A DNA stretch of 64,000 nt, taken from Litorimonas sp965205225. GTDB lineage: Bacteria > Pseudomonadota > Alphaproteobacteria > Caulobacterales > Maricaulaceae. Positions 39,369 to 47,342 of this stretch are shown here, piece after piece. The DNA is taken from assembly GCA_965205225.1 (NCBI GenBank), contig CBDBFZ010000002.1, forward strand, positions 62,001-126,000, given 5' to 3'. The notes below the pieces were generated by a model. The model did not search any database. It was not told the origin of the DNA and saw nothing but the letters and a program-made list of their open reading frames with translations. The first letter of the stretch is position 1. Each line of letters begins with the position of its first letter. The translations under genes and the position numbers were made by a program.

Positions 39369-40677
39369 GGACACCTCGAAGAACAGGGTTTTGGGGCCAG
39401 TATAGAGGCGAATTTTATAATCGGCTCTCAGGTCAGGCTTCATAGAGTGACGAATGCGTGTCCACAGGCGTATTTTGGCATGATTTTGACCCGCATAAGT
39501 GGGGGGTTCCGGATTTTGAACAGAATCAGGCTATGGGCTGTCGTCGCTCATGGAAAACGAGGCGGCGGAAGTTGTAGCTTAGGTTGGCCATGGTGATCCG
39601 GCCAGCGGCCCTGGCCTGGCCGATTGAGCGGATCGTGATCGCCATCGGCCCTTTCTCATATCCGAACACATGTTCAACACAGGCACGGATGGAGGAGCGG
39701 GTCGCATTGCCGCGCCGAATGTGCTTTGCCATCGGTTTACCGCGGGGCTTCTTTCGATGGATGTTTGAACGATAGCCCTGCGCTTTCAGCCAGGCTTCGT
39801 TTTTGGCTGAGCGATAAGCTGTATCCGCCCAAACAGACTTTGAGCTGTTGGTGGCATCCAGAACCGATGTCAGTTCGTGCCCATCATAGCGGGCCGCATG
39901 GGTACAGGTCTCTCCCCGGACAAAGCGCCATTTCCGGTCAATACTGATATGGTTCTTGTACCCAAAGTGAGGGATGGAAATGTCGACAAGGCCTGCGTCC
40001 TGTTCCCCTTCTGCGGTCTTTCGCGCCCTGGAATAGCTGACCACCGCTCGTGCGTCGGTGTCTTTCTGTGCGGCCCTGGCAGGATCATCAGGCCAGATAG
40101 CGGACGCGCTTTCACCCGCCCTGGCCCGCTCTTTCTCTTCTTTCTTCATCCGTTGGCGCGGCGCTGACACCAAAGTGGCATCCACGATCTGACCTCCCGT
40201 GGGTTTGTAGCCGCGCTTGCAGAGTTGCTCTTCAAAAGCGGCAAACAGAGATTTGAAAGCACCAGACTGGGTCAGCTTTTCACGGAACAGCCAAATCGTC
40301 TTTTGGTCCGGGGTCGGTTCACCGATCTCAAATCTCAGAAACCGCAGCCAACTTAAACGATCCCGGATCAGAAATTCCATCCCTTCATCACTCAGATTGT
40401 GCATCGACGCCAGAACAAGCACCTTGAACATCGTGACCGGATCATAGGGTGGCCGACCGCCCTTGGCGCGAACACCATAACCGAGGGCTTCCATCAGAAC
40501 AGTTCGGAAAGCCTCAAAGTCCACATGACACTCTAGCGCTTCAAGCGGATCACCTGTCGCCGATAAGCGAGCAAGATGATCCGACAAGTCAAACAATCCA
40601 GGCGCGTGCATCATAAAATCCTCCCAAAACCGGCGAATCAGATCACACCACAAAATGCATGGTTTTTAGAGGCCTCC
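39369..40677 (-). mobile_element. ISA copy 5 (IS5 family), intact, inside the ABC transporter fragment
   Basis: The element is 1309 bp, the same length as copy 1, with a GTGT duplication at 39365-39368 and 40678-40681. The transposase gene is open. Confidence 0.93.
39526..40614 (-). CDS. IS5-family transposase (ISA copy 5)
   Basis: This is a full-length 362-residue transposase nearly identical to that of copy 1, with the Asp blocks IVDATLVSAPRQR and VWADTAYRS intact. The start is placed at the ATG after GGGAGG, as in copies 1 and 2. One visible difference is DEGMEF in place of DERMEF, which it shares with the defective copies 4 and 6. Confidence 0.9.
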   Translation of the reverse strand: MMHAPGLFDLSDHLARLSATGDPLEALECHVDFEAFRTVLMEALGYGVRAKGGRPPYDPVTMFKVLVLASMHNLSDEGMEFLIRDRLSWLRFLRFEIGEPTPDQKTIWLFREKLTQSGAFKSLFAAFEEQLCKRGYKPTGGQIVDATLVSAPRQRMKKEEKERARAGESASAIWPDDPARAAQKDTDARAVVSYSRARKTAEGEQDAGLVDISIPHFGYKNHISIDRKWRFVRGETCTHAARYDGHELTSVLDATNSSKSVWADTAYRSAKNEAWLKAQGYRSNIHRKKPRGKPMAKHIRRGNATRSSIRACVEHVFGYEKGPMAITIRSIGQARAAGRITMANLSYNFRRLVFHERRQPIA

Positions 40678-40781
40678 GTGTTATCATCGCCCACCGCAAG
40701 GAAACCATTGAGGCGGCCGAGCGCATATTGGTAATGGTTGGCAGGCAGCTCCACACTATCGAAAAGCCTGCCGAAGAATAA

Positions 40782-40801
40782 AAGCCCCCATGCGGGGGCT
40801 T
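40782..40801 (+). terminator. Rho-independent terminator of the ABC transporter gene
   Basis: AGCCCCC pairs with GGGGGCT around a four-base loop, followed by TTCTCT. It begins right after the stop codon at 40779-40781. Confidence 0.8.
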
Positions 40802-40823
40802 CTCTGTTGGCCGTGGGCAAGTT

Positions 40824-40994
40824 TTAAAAAAGCTCGAACAAGTCCGCGCCTGCGTTGAAAAGAACCATCCTAATATCTTTGAGCATTTGCCAAAGAATAT
40901 CCAAGGCGGCGGCGCCTGTCGGGTGGTCGCTGTAAGCGGCCACGACAAAGCCTAGAACAAGCATAAAAAGTGCTACGTTTAGAAGTGTTTTCAA
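40824..40994 (-). CDS. Small membrane protein, 56 residues, unknown function
   Basis: A TTG start at 40994 lies seven bases after AAGGAAAGGG, a strong ribosome site. The product begins LKTLLNVALFMLVLGFVVAA (read with Met first), a membrane segment or uncleaved signal, followed by about 35 mostly amphipathic residues ending AGADLFELF. It follows two cysteine-rich small genes on the same strand, 21 bp after the previous stop, and so probably belongs to their operon. I recognise no family. The spacing to the ribosome site is the main support for its being real. Confidence 0.5.
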   Translation of the reverse strand: MKTLLNVALFMLVLGFVVAAYSDHPTGAAALDILWQMLKDIRMVLFNAGADLFELF

Positions 40995-41015
40995 TAAGCA
41001 ACCCTTTCCTTGTGG

Positions 41016-41433
41016 TTATTGTTTGCAGAAGCCAAAGACGTAACCACCCCCGCCGCATGTGTTGCTGCAAAGGGTGCCAGTGGTCTGCACCATTGTGATG
41101 GCACCAGCGCCCGCCTTACACCAACAAGCGCCGATAGTATGACTAGCGGGGCAGGTATAATAAGTGGACGTGTAAGCATTGAACGGCACAATGCTGCTTA
41201 TGCCGCCCCCGCCTGCGCCCTCTAGGGCAGTGAGGCGCGCGTCTAAGTCTGCAATATCAGTTTGTTGTGTTTGAAGTGTCGCCTGCTGATTGGTCTGCAA
41301 GGCGGCAATGCGTGATGTAGCCGAAGGGCCCACCAAAGCCACCACTAACGATAAGCACGGCAGATTGAGCAAATGCGCTCGGCGCAACTGCCAATCCTGC
41401 GGCCATTACAAGGCCGCAAACAAGCCCGCGCAT
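41016..41433 (-). pseudogene. Small secreted cysteine-rich protein, one frameshift
   Basis: The ATG at 41433 overlaps the stop of the preceding gene by one base (TAATG). It gives a clear cleavable signal peptide (MRGLVCGLVMAAGLAVAPSA, cut after FAQ). The frame then shifts at the CCC run 41329-41331; removing one base joins it to a Gln/Thr/Ala-rich coiled-coil-like stretch (RIAALQTNQQATLQTQQTDI) and a GAGGGG hinge. The Cys-rich end is YTCPASHTIGACWCKAGAG and CSNTCGGGGYVFGFCKQ. The mature protein would be about 115 residues. The stalk plus Cys-rich head recalls pilus-tip or phage-fibre tips, but no family match is claimed. It could be phase-variable, decayed or mis-sequenced. Confidence 0.55.
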
Positions 41434-41685
41434 TACTCACCCCCTTTGGCTTCTGCCACGGCGGCAGCGGTAATGCCGATTTTCAAGCAACTGGCCGTCA
41501 TTTGGTTAAACCCTTGGCCATTGCAGTAATGGCCGCTCGGCTGCGTGGCCATAGTCACGTTGTTAGGGTTTACACCCATGCACAAAAAGGCGGTTGCACC
41601 TTCGGGGCAGACTGCCCAAGCGCCATTGTAAGCAATAACGCTCTGCACCTCTGAAATTGCCTTTTCTGTCTTATCGGGCCTCTGA
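41433..41685 (-). pseudogene. Cysteine-containing small protein, 5' end missing
   Basis: The frame before the stop at 41433-41435 reads KTEKAISEVQSVIAYNGAWA, then VCPEGATAFLCMGVNPNNVT and YCNGQGFNQMTASCLKIG. It therefore has several Cys residues, like the next gene. The frame stays open to 41732, but the sequence upstream of about 41685 does not resemble the rest and no signal peptide is visible, so the start has probably been lost by rearrangement. It is coupled to the next gene by TAATG. Confidence 0.45.
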
Positions 41686-42003
41686 TGACGTGATCGACCC
41701 GATAGAGGAACCGCCCCATGTCCTAAAGACAATCCCTGTCCTTCTCGAAGACGCCGCCACGCGGGGCTTTGCGAAGAATTTCGAGATCAGAGAGAAAGCC
41801 CTGTTCTGCCAGGAGTCGAAGCAATCCTATACGGACGAAACTATCCACATCGTAGAGATCATCCAGAAGGATGGGATCCCGGGGGTGAAGCCACTCTGTT
41901 TCTGCTGGAAGCAGAAGACGGAGAGCGCGGCATCTTGCTGATCAGCAATCCGGCCTCACTGTCAGCGAAGGAACGCGCCATTCTCGACCGGCTGCAGAGC
42001 TGA
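41657..42003 (+). pseudogene. Small conserved-looking hypothetical protein, frameshifted
   Basis: The first frame (TTG at 41657 or GTG at about 41691) reads HVLKTIPVLLEDAATRGFAK, FEIREKALFCQESKQSYTDE and TIHIVEIIQKDG, and then derails. The next frame supplies GGEATLFLLEAEDGERGILL and ISNPASLSAKERAILDRLQS up to 42003. One extra G in the GGG run at 41873-41875 would join them into about 105 residues. The pattern (small, acidic, no membrane segment) resembles short proteins sometimes mis-annotated as PRPP synthetases; no function is assigned. Confidence 0.5.
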
Positions 42004-42043
42004 GGCCTCGGCCGCTCCAGACGGTTTATGTATTTTCCGCCGC

Positions 42044-43243
42044 TTACTGTACGGCGGTCCACTTTCCCAGAGCCTTGCTGAACGGCGCGGCAGTCATGCC
42101 GTGCAAGACGACGCTCATGAGAACCGTCACAGCCACAATGGACTGAATGAACTCGGCTTGATCCACCCCGAGGTCTTGGAGAATGAGAAGGGCAAACAGC
42201 AGTGACGCCAACCCCCGCGGTCCAAACCAGCCCATGAAGGCAATCTTCGATAGCCTAATTTTGCACCCGATCATAGATATTGCCACGGGCACCATCCGCA
42301 CGAGCGTCAAACTCAGCCCGGCATAGACGACGATCTGAATAGTCACATGGTGAAGCGCCTCAGGCAGGATCAAAGCCCCGAACAGGAAGAAGGTCATCTG
42401 AGCGAGAAACTGGCTTTCTGTTTCCGTGAATTCGTTCAGGAACTTAGCGTAATCCGCTTTGAGATTTCCGTAGGTCAGACCCGCGATGAACGCAGCGATG
42501 AACCCGTTGCCGTGGAACGTTTCCGCGGCCGCATACGCGATGACAGCCAGAGCCATCGCGGCTACACCCTGAAATTCCGGTGTAATCCACTGCCTGTTCG
42601 CAGCCCTGGCGATCAGCTGTCCACCGATCCACCCAACGATTATGCCCGCTAGAGGTCCAATAATCAGTTGAAGCGCGAGAAAGATTAACCAGTTTTCTTC
42701 ACCCGTCTGGTGAGTCATATTCAGGAAACAGGCAAAAAACAGAACGGCAGGAAGTGCGATCCCGTCATTGAGACCGCTTTCAACATTCAAGCCTTGCCGG
42801 ATTTGAAGCGGGACTGATTCATTGGCGAGGACAGCGTTCCCCAATGCCGCATCCGTCGGGGCCAAAATCGCCGCGACTAATGCCGCCATGAACCAGGGCA
42901 TGGCCGGGAACATCAACGTTCCGACAAGTGTGCCTACGAGGATTGTCAGGGGTAAAGCGATACCGAGCAGACGCGCCGGGATCACTTTCATCGTCCTGAG
43001 TTCTGACAGTGAAATCTGAGACGCATCTGCTGCTAGAACGAGAATGAGGGTGAACTCCGCCAGTGTGTGCAGACCGCCCTCATCATAGGTCAGCCCGCCT
43101 TGTTCCATGAGGATCCGGCTCAGCAGAAATCCGCCCAGCGTGAACAGCATGGGCAGAGTCAGGAGACTGCCCTGGATCCGCTTCGACACCAGCGAGAAAA
43201 TAAAGAACGCCAATCCGAAGATAAGAAACAGGTTCAACGTCAT
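42044..43243 (-). CDS. CPA1-type cation/proton antiporter
   Basis: This is a 399-residue inner-membrane protein with about 12 membrane helices that should exchange Na+ or K+ for H+. Family signs are LAPTDAALGNAVL (core helix with Asp), VESGLNDGIALPAV (the ND motif of CPA1/NhaP proteins) and FMGWFGPRGLASLLFALLIL with the conserved GPRG. It starts within the stop of the preceding Tat protein gene (ATGA overlap at 43240-43243), so it is the last gene of a coupled redox operon. The pairing suggests ion or pH homeostasis linked to an electron-transfer system. The transported cation is not evident. Confidence 0.88.
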   Translation of the reverse strand: MTLNLFLIFGLAFFIFSLVSKRIQGSLLTLPMLFTLGGFLLSRILMEQGGLTYDEGGLHTLAEFTLILVLAADASQISLSELRTMKVIPARLLGIALPLTILVGTLVGTLMFPAMPWFMAALVAAILAPTDAALGNAVLANESVPLQIRQGLNVESGLNDGIALPAVLFFACFLNMTHQTGEENWLIFLALQLIIGPLAGIIVGWIGGQLIARAANRQWITPEFQGVAAMALAVIAYAAAETFHGNGFIAAFIAGLTYGNLKADYAKFLNEFTETESQFLAQMTFFLFGALILPEALHHVTIQIVVYAGLSLTLVRMVPVAISMIGCKIRLSKIAFMGWFGPRGLASLLFALLILQDLGVDQAEFIQSIVAVTVLMSVVLHGMTAAPFSKALGKWTAVQ

Positions 43244-43995
43244 GCGAGCCTCTGAAGGCTGTCTTTAATCAGGGTCAGCCGGGACATAGTGCCAAGGCGC
43301 TCAAGCTTGGCCGTCATGGAAACTGGTATGGCGACATGGTCCAATATGGACTGATTGATCGCGCCTCCATCCGGTGCCGCCAGAACGAATCCGTTGCCAC
43401 CGCAACTCATCTCCCCGCCTTCCGCCATCGATGACCGAATACCGGGAGAGAAATAGACGGGCTGTCCGCCCCGAATGCATAACGTGGCACAGCCGCGGTG
43501 CGATCGACCATAGCCAGGGTTCATGATACCCATGAAACATTGCGCATCTAGAATTTCACCGATTATGGAGACGGTTTCGGCGGGCTGCGGACGGGGCCGC
43601 TCAGCACGCTCAGCTTCAATCGCCACAATATTGCCTTCAGCCACGCCCAGCATGAAACAATTACCACGCACAATTCGAACACCGGTGGCTTGCACGACCT
43701 TCCCGTCCAGCGGTTTCGTATAGGGGTCCGATCCGCGCTTGCCGAAACCGGCAATTATGATGGCCTCATCGCCGACCCACAGGGTTGGGTAGGGGTCGAA
43801 GCTCAACCGTCCTGTCAGCGTCACCGGCGTCCCGGTTTCCCAGCGTCCGCCACCTACTGAGCGGGCTCGGCTTCCGACAAAAATGCCGGCGCCTGCCAGA
43901 CCCAGAAGCCCGGCCGGGATAGTCTTTAGGAGAAAGCGCCGATCCCTGTCAGGTACGGGACTGTAGCCAACATAAAAATCTTGATTATCCGTCAT
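43240..43995 (-). CDS. Tat-exported cysteine-motif protein of unknown function
   Basis: The 251-residue protein begins with a twin-arginine-like signal (DRDRRFLLKTIPAGLLGLAG). The middle has a beta-rich domain (TPVTLTGRLSFDPYPTLWVG). The C-terminal part has GEILDAQCFMGIMNPGYGRS followed by HRGCATLCIRGG, a His/Cys cluster that could bind a metal or cofactor or form disulfides. I recognise the HRxCAxxCIxGG pattern as recurring in exported proteins beside redox genes but know no activity. Both ends overlap neighbours by ATGA (43992-43995 and 43240-43243). Confidence 0.65.
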   Translation of the reverse strand: MTDNQDFYVGYSPVPDRDRRFLLKTIPAGLLGLAGAGIFVGSRARSVGGGRWETGTPVTLTGRLSFDPYPTLWVGDEAIIIAGFGKRGSDPYTKPLDGKVVQATGVRIVRGNCFMLGVAEGNIVAIEAERAERPRPQPAETVSIIGEILDAQCFMGIMNPGYGRSHRGCATLCIRGGQPVYFSPGIRSSMAEGGEMSCGGNGFVLAAPDGGAINQSILDHVAIPVSMTAKLERLGTMSRLTLIKDSLQRLA

Positions 43996-45023
43996 AGCGT
44001 GACCGGTATGGCTGGCCGTGTCGTACCCAGAGGATCCGGCGTTGATCGAACCCAGATAGTTCCGTCTTCGACTTTGACCTCATGGGTCTGAACCCGGTCT
44101 TCGAACGGCGGGGGCGCCGTGCCTGTCTCGGGATCGAATTGAAATCCATGCCACGGACACGTCACTAGGCCGCCGATGATGCAACCTTCACCTAGCGGAC
44201 CATTTTGGTGAGTGCAGACGCCGACAATCGCTGAGAGACCTTTTTCATACCGGAATAAAGCAATCCGCTCCCCTGATTTCGGTATCAGCGTAACAGCCCG
44301 GTTGAGCGGAATATCACGGGGGCGACCTGCAGACATCCAGTCATCTGACAATGCTGTGGCCAGGTCACGCCCGCGCGCCTTCACAATTGCACTCAGATGA
44401 AGCCCGATCAGACCGATAGTCCCGCATGTCAGCGCGATCAAAATCCCGCCTGACTTATCGAACTGCGCCGTTCCCAGTGCGACATGTCCGACCAGAAATG
44501 CATAGGCTGCATAGACGCCCATATGCAGCGCTTTCCAGACAGGCGGGGACAGGCGTGCCAGCCAGAAATCATGGCTAGTCGCCGCCATCATGCCGAGAAT
44601 GAAAAGCGCCACAAGGCCAAGGCTCTCGAACGGAAATTCGATCGGCACGCCGTAATTTCCATAGCCCCCGATGGCCGATGAGATCGGGTTGATGGGGCCA
44701 GAGCCGTGATACCACATCAACGCCAGCGCCGCATGAACGAGCGCGATCAAGGCTGTCATGACCCCAAAATGCCGGCGATTATAGAGCAAGGGTTTGAATC
44801 GATCCGACAGACGCGCCAACGGACCGATGGCCAAGATGATGTGCAACAGAACGATGGCACATGAACCCAAGGCCCGGATCATCAAGACAACCGGATCAGC
44901 GGCCTGTTGCATCATACCGATTGTGATGAATGTCCCCAGATAGATCGCAACCGCGATGAGCAGGATCAGGTCATAGGCCGTCTTCTGGCCGTTCCATTGT
45001 ACCGGGACGAAAGCATGGCTCAT
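43992..45023 (-). CDS. Ferric-reductase-like membrane protein with C-terminal Rieske domain
   Basis: The N-terminal 210 or so residues contain about six membrane helices with His residues in the arrangement of ferric-reductase/YedZ-like cytochromes: VLLHIILAIGPLARL, LIALVHAALALMWYH and WKALHMGVYAAYAFLVGHVA, probably binding b-type haem. After a linker, the C-terminal Rieske domain has VCTHQNGPLGEG and TCPWHGFQFDPETG, giving the CxH...CxxH ligands of a [2Fe-2S] cluster. The protein should pass electrons across or along the membrane. It overlaps the 35-residue gene before it and the Tat protein gene after it by ATGA. Partners are unknown. Confidence 0.85.
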   Translation of the reverse strand: MSHAFVPVQWNGQKTAYDLILLIAVAIYLGTFITIGMMQQAADPVVLMIRALGSCAIVLLHIILAIGPLARLSDRFKPLLYNRRHFGVMTALIALVHAALALMWYHGSGPINPISSAIGGYGNYGVPIEFPFESLGLVALFILGMMAATSHDFWLARLSPPVWKALHMGVYAAYAFLVGHVALGTAQFDKSGGILIALTCGTIGLIGLHLSAIVKARGRDLATALSDDWMSAGRPRDIPLNRAVTLIPKSGERIALFRYEKGLSAIVGVCTHQNGPLGEGCIIGGLVTCPWHGFQFDPETGTAPPPFEDRVQTHEVKVEDGTIWVRSTPDPLGTTRPAIPVTL

Positions 45024-45127
45024 GACCCTGCTCCATGAATCTGAAAAGCCGTTATGAGAAGAGCGGACAGGAATATCGGCAGGGCAAGCCAGATCAGCAC
45101 ATGCGCTCTTCGATGCGCTCGCTTCAT
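45020..45127 (-). CDS. Tiny membrane protein, 35 residues
   Basis: The reading frame MKRAHRRAHVLIWLALPIFL then SALLITAFQIHGAGS has a basic start and one membrane helix. Its start overlaps the preceding gene's stop by ATGA (45124-45127), and its stop overlaps the next start by ATGA (45020-45023). Such double coupling in a compact operon is the main evidence that it is real. It may be an assembly or accessory subunit of the redox complex. No homologue is recalled. Confidence 0.6.
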   Translation of the reverse strand: MKRAHRRAHVLIWLALPIFLSALLITAFQIHGAGS

Positions 45128-45318
45128 GTCCGGCGCCTCAGGATCAATAGCGGCCAGAGTAACATGGCCCCCGGCAGCAGCATCAAGCGCAGTACAACCG
45201 CCTTTCCCTCAATGGGCGCGTGACGGACCCCAACCGTTACATACCAGACGGCGAATAGGAGCCCGATCAGCATATAGATACCGAGACCCAGAGCCATCCA
45301 GTTCGCAATTACAAGCAT
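45124..45318 (-). CDS. Small membrane protein, 64 residues
   Basis: The ATG at 45318 overlaps the stop of the Rieske-GltS gene by one base (TGATG) and is preferred over a longer frame inside that gene. Two hydrophobic helices (MALGLGIYMLIGLLFAVWYV, and LRLMLLPGAMLLWPLLIL) are joined by a short polar loop, VGVRHAPIEGKAVV. It ends in LRRRT, and its stop overlaps the next tiny gene by ATGA. The position suggests a subunit of the same membrane redox unit. The family is unknown. Confidence 0.65.
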   Translation of the reverse strand: MLVIANWMALGLGIYMLIGLLFAVWYVTVGVRHAPIEGKAVVLRLMLLPGAMLLWPLLILRRRT

Positions 45319-46934
45319 CAACCGCGCCCTACCCCGCCGAAGCGTACGCCCGACAGATCCGCCATGTCCCCTTTCCAAGTGACCAGATCCTCAGCGTTGA
45401 ATTGGGATAGATCATGATGTCCGCAGGCCCGCGCCAGAATTTTCATGAGCTCAACGGACGTTTCGAAATACCGCGCCAACTGTTTGGCCGAGGTCTCTGC
45501 GATCAACCGTGCGACCAGATGTTCTTTCTGCGATGCGATACCGACGGGGCAGTTATTGGTATGACACGCCCGCATGCCCAGACAGCCAATGGCCTGAAGC
45601 GCAGCATTCGACACAGCGACCGCGTCGGCCCCAAGCGCCAGGGCCTTGGCGAAATCACCGGGCGTTCTTAACCCGCCCGTAATGACCAGTGTGATGTCAT
45701 CACGACCGAGTCCATCAAGATGCTGCCGCGCTCGCGCCAGAGCCGGAATGGTCGGCACCGAAATATTGTCGCGGAAGATCAGCGGCGACGCGCCCGTGCC
45801 GCCGCCGCGTCCATCCAGAATAATATAGTCAACGCCGACCTCCAGCGCGGCGTCGACATCCTTTTCGATATGCTGAGCAGAGAGCTTGTAACCGATAGGA
45901 ATACCGCCTGTATGCGCGCGGACTTCCTCAGCAAAGGCTCGGATCTGCGACGGTTTTGTCCATTCGGGGAAGCGGGCCGGGGAAATCGCGGATTCGCCTT
46001 CCTCCAGACCTCGAACCTCGGCAATCTTGCCTTTGACCTTTTTGCCGGGAAGATGTCCGCCTGTGCCCGTTTTTGCGCCTTGTCCCCCTTTGAAATGGAA
46101 CGCCTGAACCTTGGACAGTTTATCCATCGAAAAGCCAAATTTGGCCGAGGCCAGCTCATAGAAATAACGCGTATTGGCTTCCTGTTCCTCAGGCAACATT
46201 CCGCCCTCACCAGAACAAATCCCGGTCCCAGCTATCTCTGCGCCCATCGCCAGAGCGACCTTGGCGGACGCTGACAATGCGCCAAAGCTCATATCCGAGA
46301 CAAACAGAGGAATATCCAGAACCAGAGGCTTTTTCGCGTTCGGTCCAATCACGGTCTTCGTAATGACTTCGGCGTCGTCCAGCAAAGGCGGCGTGTGAAG
46401 CTGCGCGGTCACGAACTGAATATCATCCCATTTTGGAAGCTCTGCGAGTGGAACGCCCATCGCATCAGCGGTGCCGTGATGGCCGGTTTTGGACAGGCCA
46501 TCGCGCGCATAGGACTGGATCATCGCTGTATGGGGTTCGTCGGATACGCCATGCGAAGGGTCGGAAAAGCGCCCCAGATACATCTCGCGATCAAAGGGTT
46601 GCGGGTTTCCGAGTTCCCAATTCCGAACCTCGTCTTCGTCAACAAAGACGTAACCGTCCTCAATCCATGCTTTGAACTTGTTCAGAGCCTCGGAATTATC
46701 ATATTCGCTGACCCCTGTGTCGATCCTGAAATCCCAATTGTGAACACTGCAGATCAGATTGTTACCATCGACATGACCATCCTCCAGCAAAGCTCCGCGG
46801 TGAAGACATCGGCCGTAAAGGACAGAGACTCTATCATCGTAACGGACAATGACCAGATCGACATTCGCGACGATGGCACCCGCCGGTTTACGATCTTCAA
46901 GGGTCGCCCATTTCGCAACTTTCACTGATGTCAT
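45318..46934 (-). CDS. Rieske-glutamate synthase FMN-domain fusion oxidoreductase
   Basis: The 538-residue protein starts with a Rieske-type domain: RCLHRGALL (C43, H45) and CSVHNWDF (C62, H65) form a CxH...CxxH [2Fe-2S] site. From about residue 160 it is the FMN-binding (TIM-barrel) domain of glutamate synthase large subunits: LFVSDMSFGALSASAKVALA, GICSGEGGMLPEEQ, FHFKGGQGAKTGTGGHLPG, DGRGGGTGASP and GCLGMRACHTNNCPVGIAS, which holds the 3Fe-4S Cys set. The amidotransferase domain is absent, so it is a GltS-related oxidoreductase rather than a complete glutamate synthase. It is first in a six-gene operon with overlapping junctions. The electron donor and acceptor are not evident. Confidence 0.88.
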   Translation of the reverse strand: MTSVKVAKWATLEDRKPAGAIVANVDLVIVRYDDRVSVLYGRCLHRGALLEDGHVDGNNLICSVHNWDFRIDTGVSEYDNSEALNKFKAWIEDGYVFVDEDEVRNWELGNPQPFDREMYLGRFSDPSHGVSDEPHTAMIQSYARDGLSKTGHHGTADAMGVPLAELPKWDDIQFVTAQLHTPPLLDDAEVITKTVIGPNAKKPLVLDIPLFVSDMSFGALSASAKVALAMGAEIAGTGICSGEGGMLPEEQEANTRYFYELASAKFGFSMDKLSKVQAFHFKGGQGAKTGTGGHLPGKKVKGKIAEVRGLEEGESAISPARFPEWTKPSQIRAFAEEVRAHTGGIPIGYKLSAQHIEKDVDAALEVGVDYIILDGRGGGTGASPLIFRDNISVPTIPALARARQHLDGLGRDDITLVITGGLRTPGDFAKALALGADAVAVSNAALQAIGCLGMRACHTNNCPVGIASQKEHLVARLIAETSAKQLARYFETSVELMKILARACGHHDLSQFNAEDLVTWKGDMADLSGVRFGGVGRG

Positions 46935-47246
46935 GCAATATTCCTAGGTCAAATCTGCGGCGAGCAGTATGGATGCAAACGACTCATGAACAAAATTCGT
47001 ATTCGGATCTGAGCCAGTGGAACAGACCGCCGTAAACACACCGCATATATCTATATCTTCGTTCTGAAGCAAACGCTTGCCCTCCTCATTGCCGACGGTC
47101 TTCTCAGCCACAGAGACTTTAGCCAGACGCAGCTCACAGGCAAATCACGATATTCTTGTTTCGAACGGAGACGGTGCGGTATTCAACCGCAGTGTGTATC
47201 CAGTCGATCCAATGAGATCAGAGCCTCCAACTGAAAAACAGGAAAA
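46935..47246. other. Intergenic region without a recognised gene
   Basis: This stretch lies between the start of the redox operon (46934, minus strand) and the terminator of the TonB receptor gene. It should contain the promoter of the redox operon. An open frame at 47077-47346 has no supporting features, and I see no RNA gene or repeat. Confidence 0.5.
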
Positions 47247-47264
47247 GTCACGCCGTGGCGTGAC
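47247..47264 (-). terminator. Rho-independent terminator of the TonB receptor gene
   Basis: GTCACGCC and GGCGTGAC form a perfect 8-bp stem with a 2-base loop, extended by partial A/T pairing. On the minus strand it is followed by TTTTCCTGTTTTT. It lies about 80 bp after the receptor stop at 47343. Confidence 0.8.
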
Positions 47265-47342
47265 CTTTCATTTACGCAGCTATTCAAGTCAGTGTCCAGA
47301 CGATTCAAAGGCGACCGTCTGGATCAGGGACTGTCGTCCGCT

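Larger units (their letters stand above)
39205..40781 (+). pseudogene. C-terminal fragment of an ABC transporter ATPase, split by ISA copy 5
   Basis: The fragment 39205-39368 reads ARALYRQPKILVMDEGTAHL followed by D, which is the Walker B (LVMDE) and D-loop region of a peptide-exporter-like ABC protein. After ISA copy 5 and one GTGT duplication are removed, it continues in frame as TRVIIAHRKETIEAAERILV with the H-loop His, and ends at 40781. Everything upstream (Walker A, membrane domain, signature motif) is lost at the ISA copy 4 junction. MDEGTAHLD resembles bacteriocin or double-glycine peptide exporters. Confidence 0.8.

Noticed and set aside
41290..41654. Plus-strand frames opposite the Cys-rich genes
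   Set aside because: They are shadows of the minus-strand proteins, which have a signal peptide and a coupled start.
45318..46934. Complete glutamate synthase large subunit
   Set aside because: The amidotransferase domain is missing and a Rieske domain is at the N-terminus; only the FMN/Fe-S part is present.
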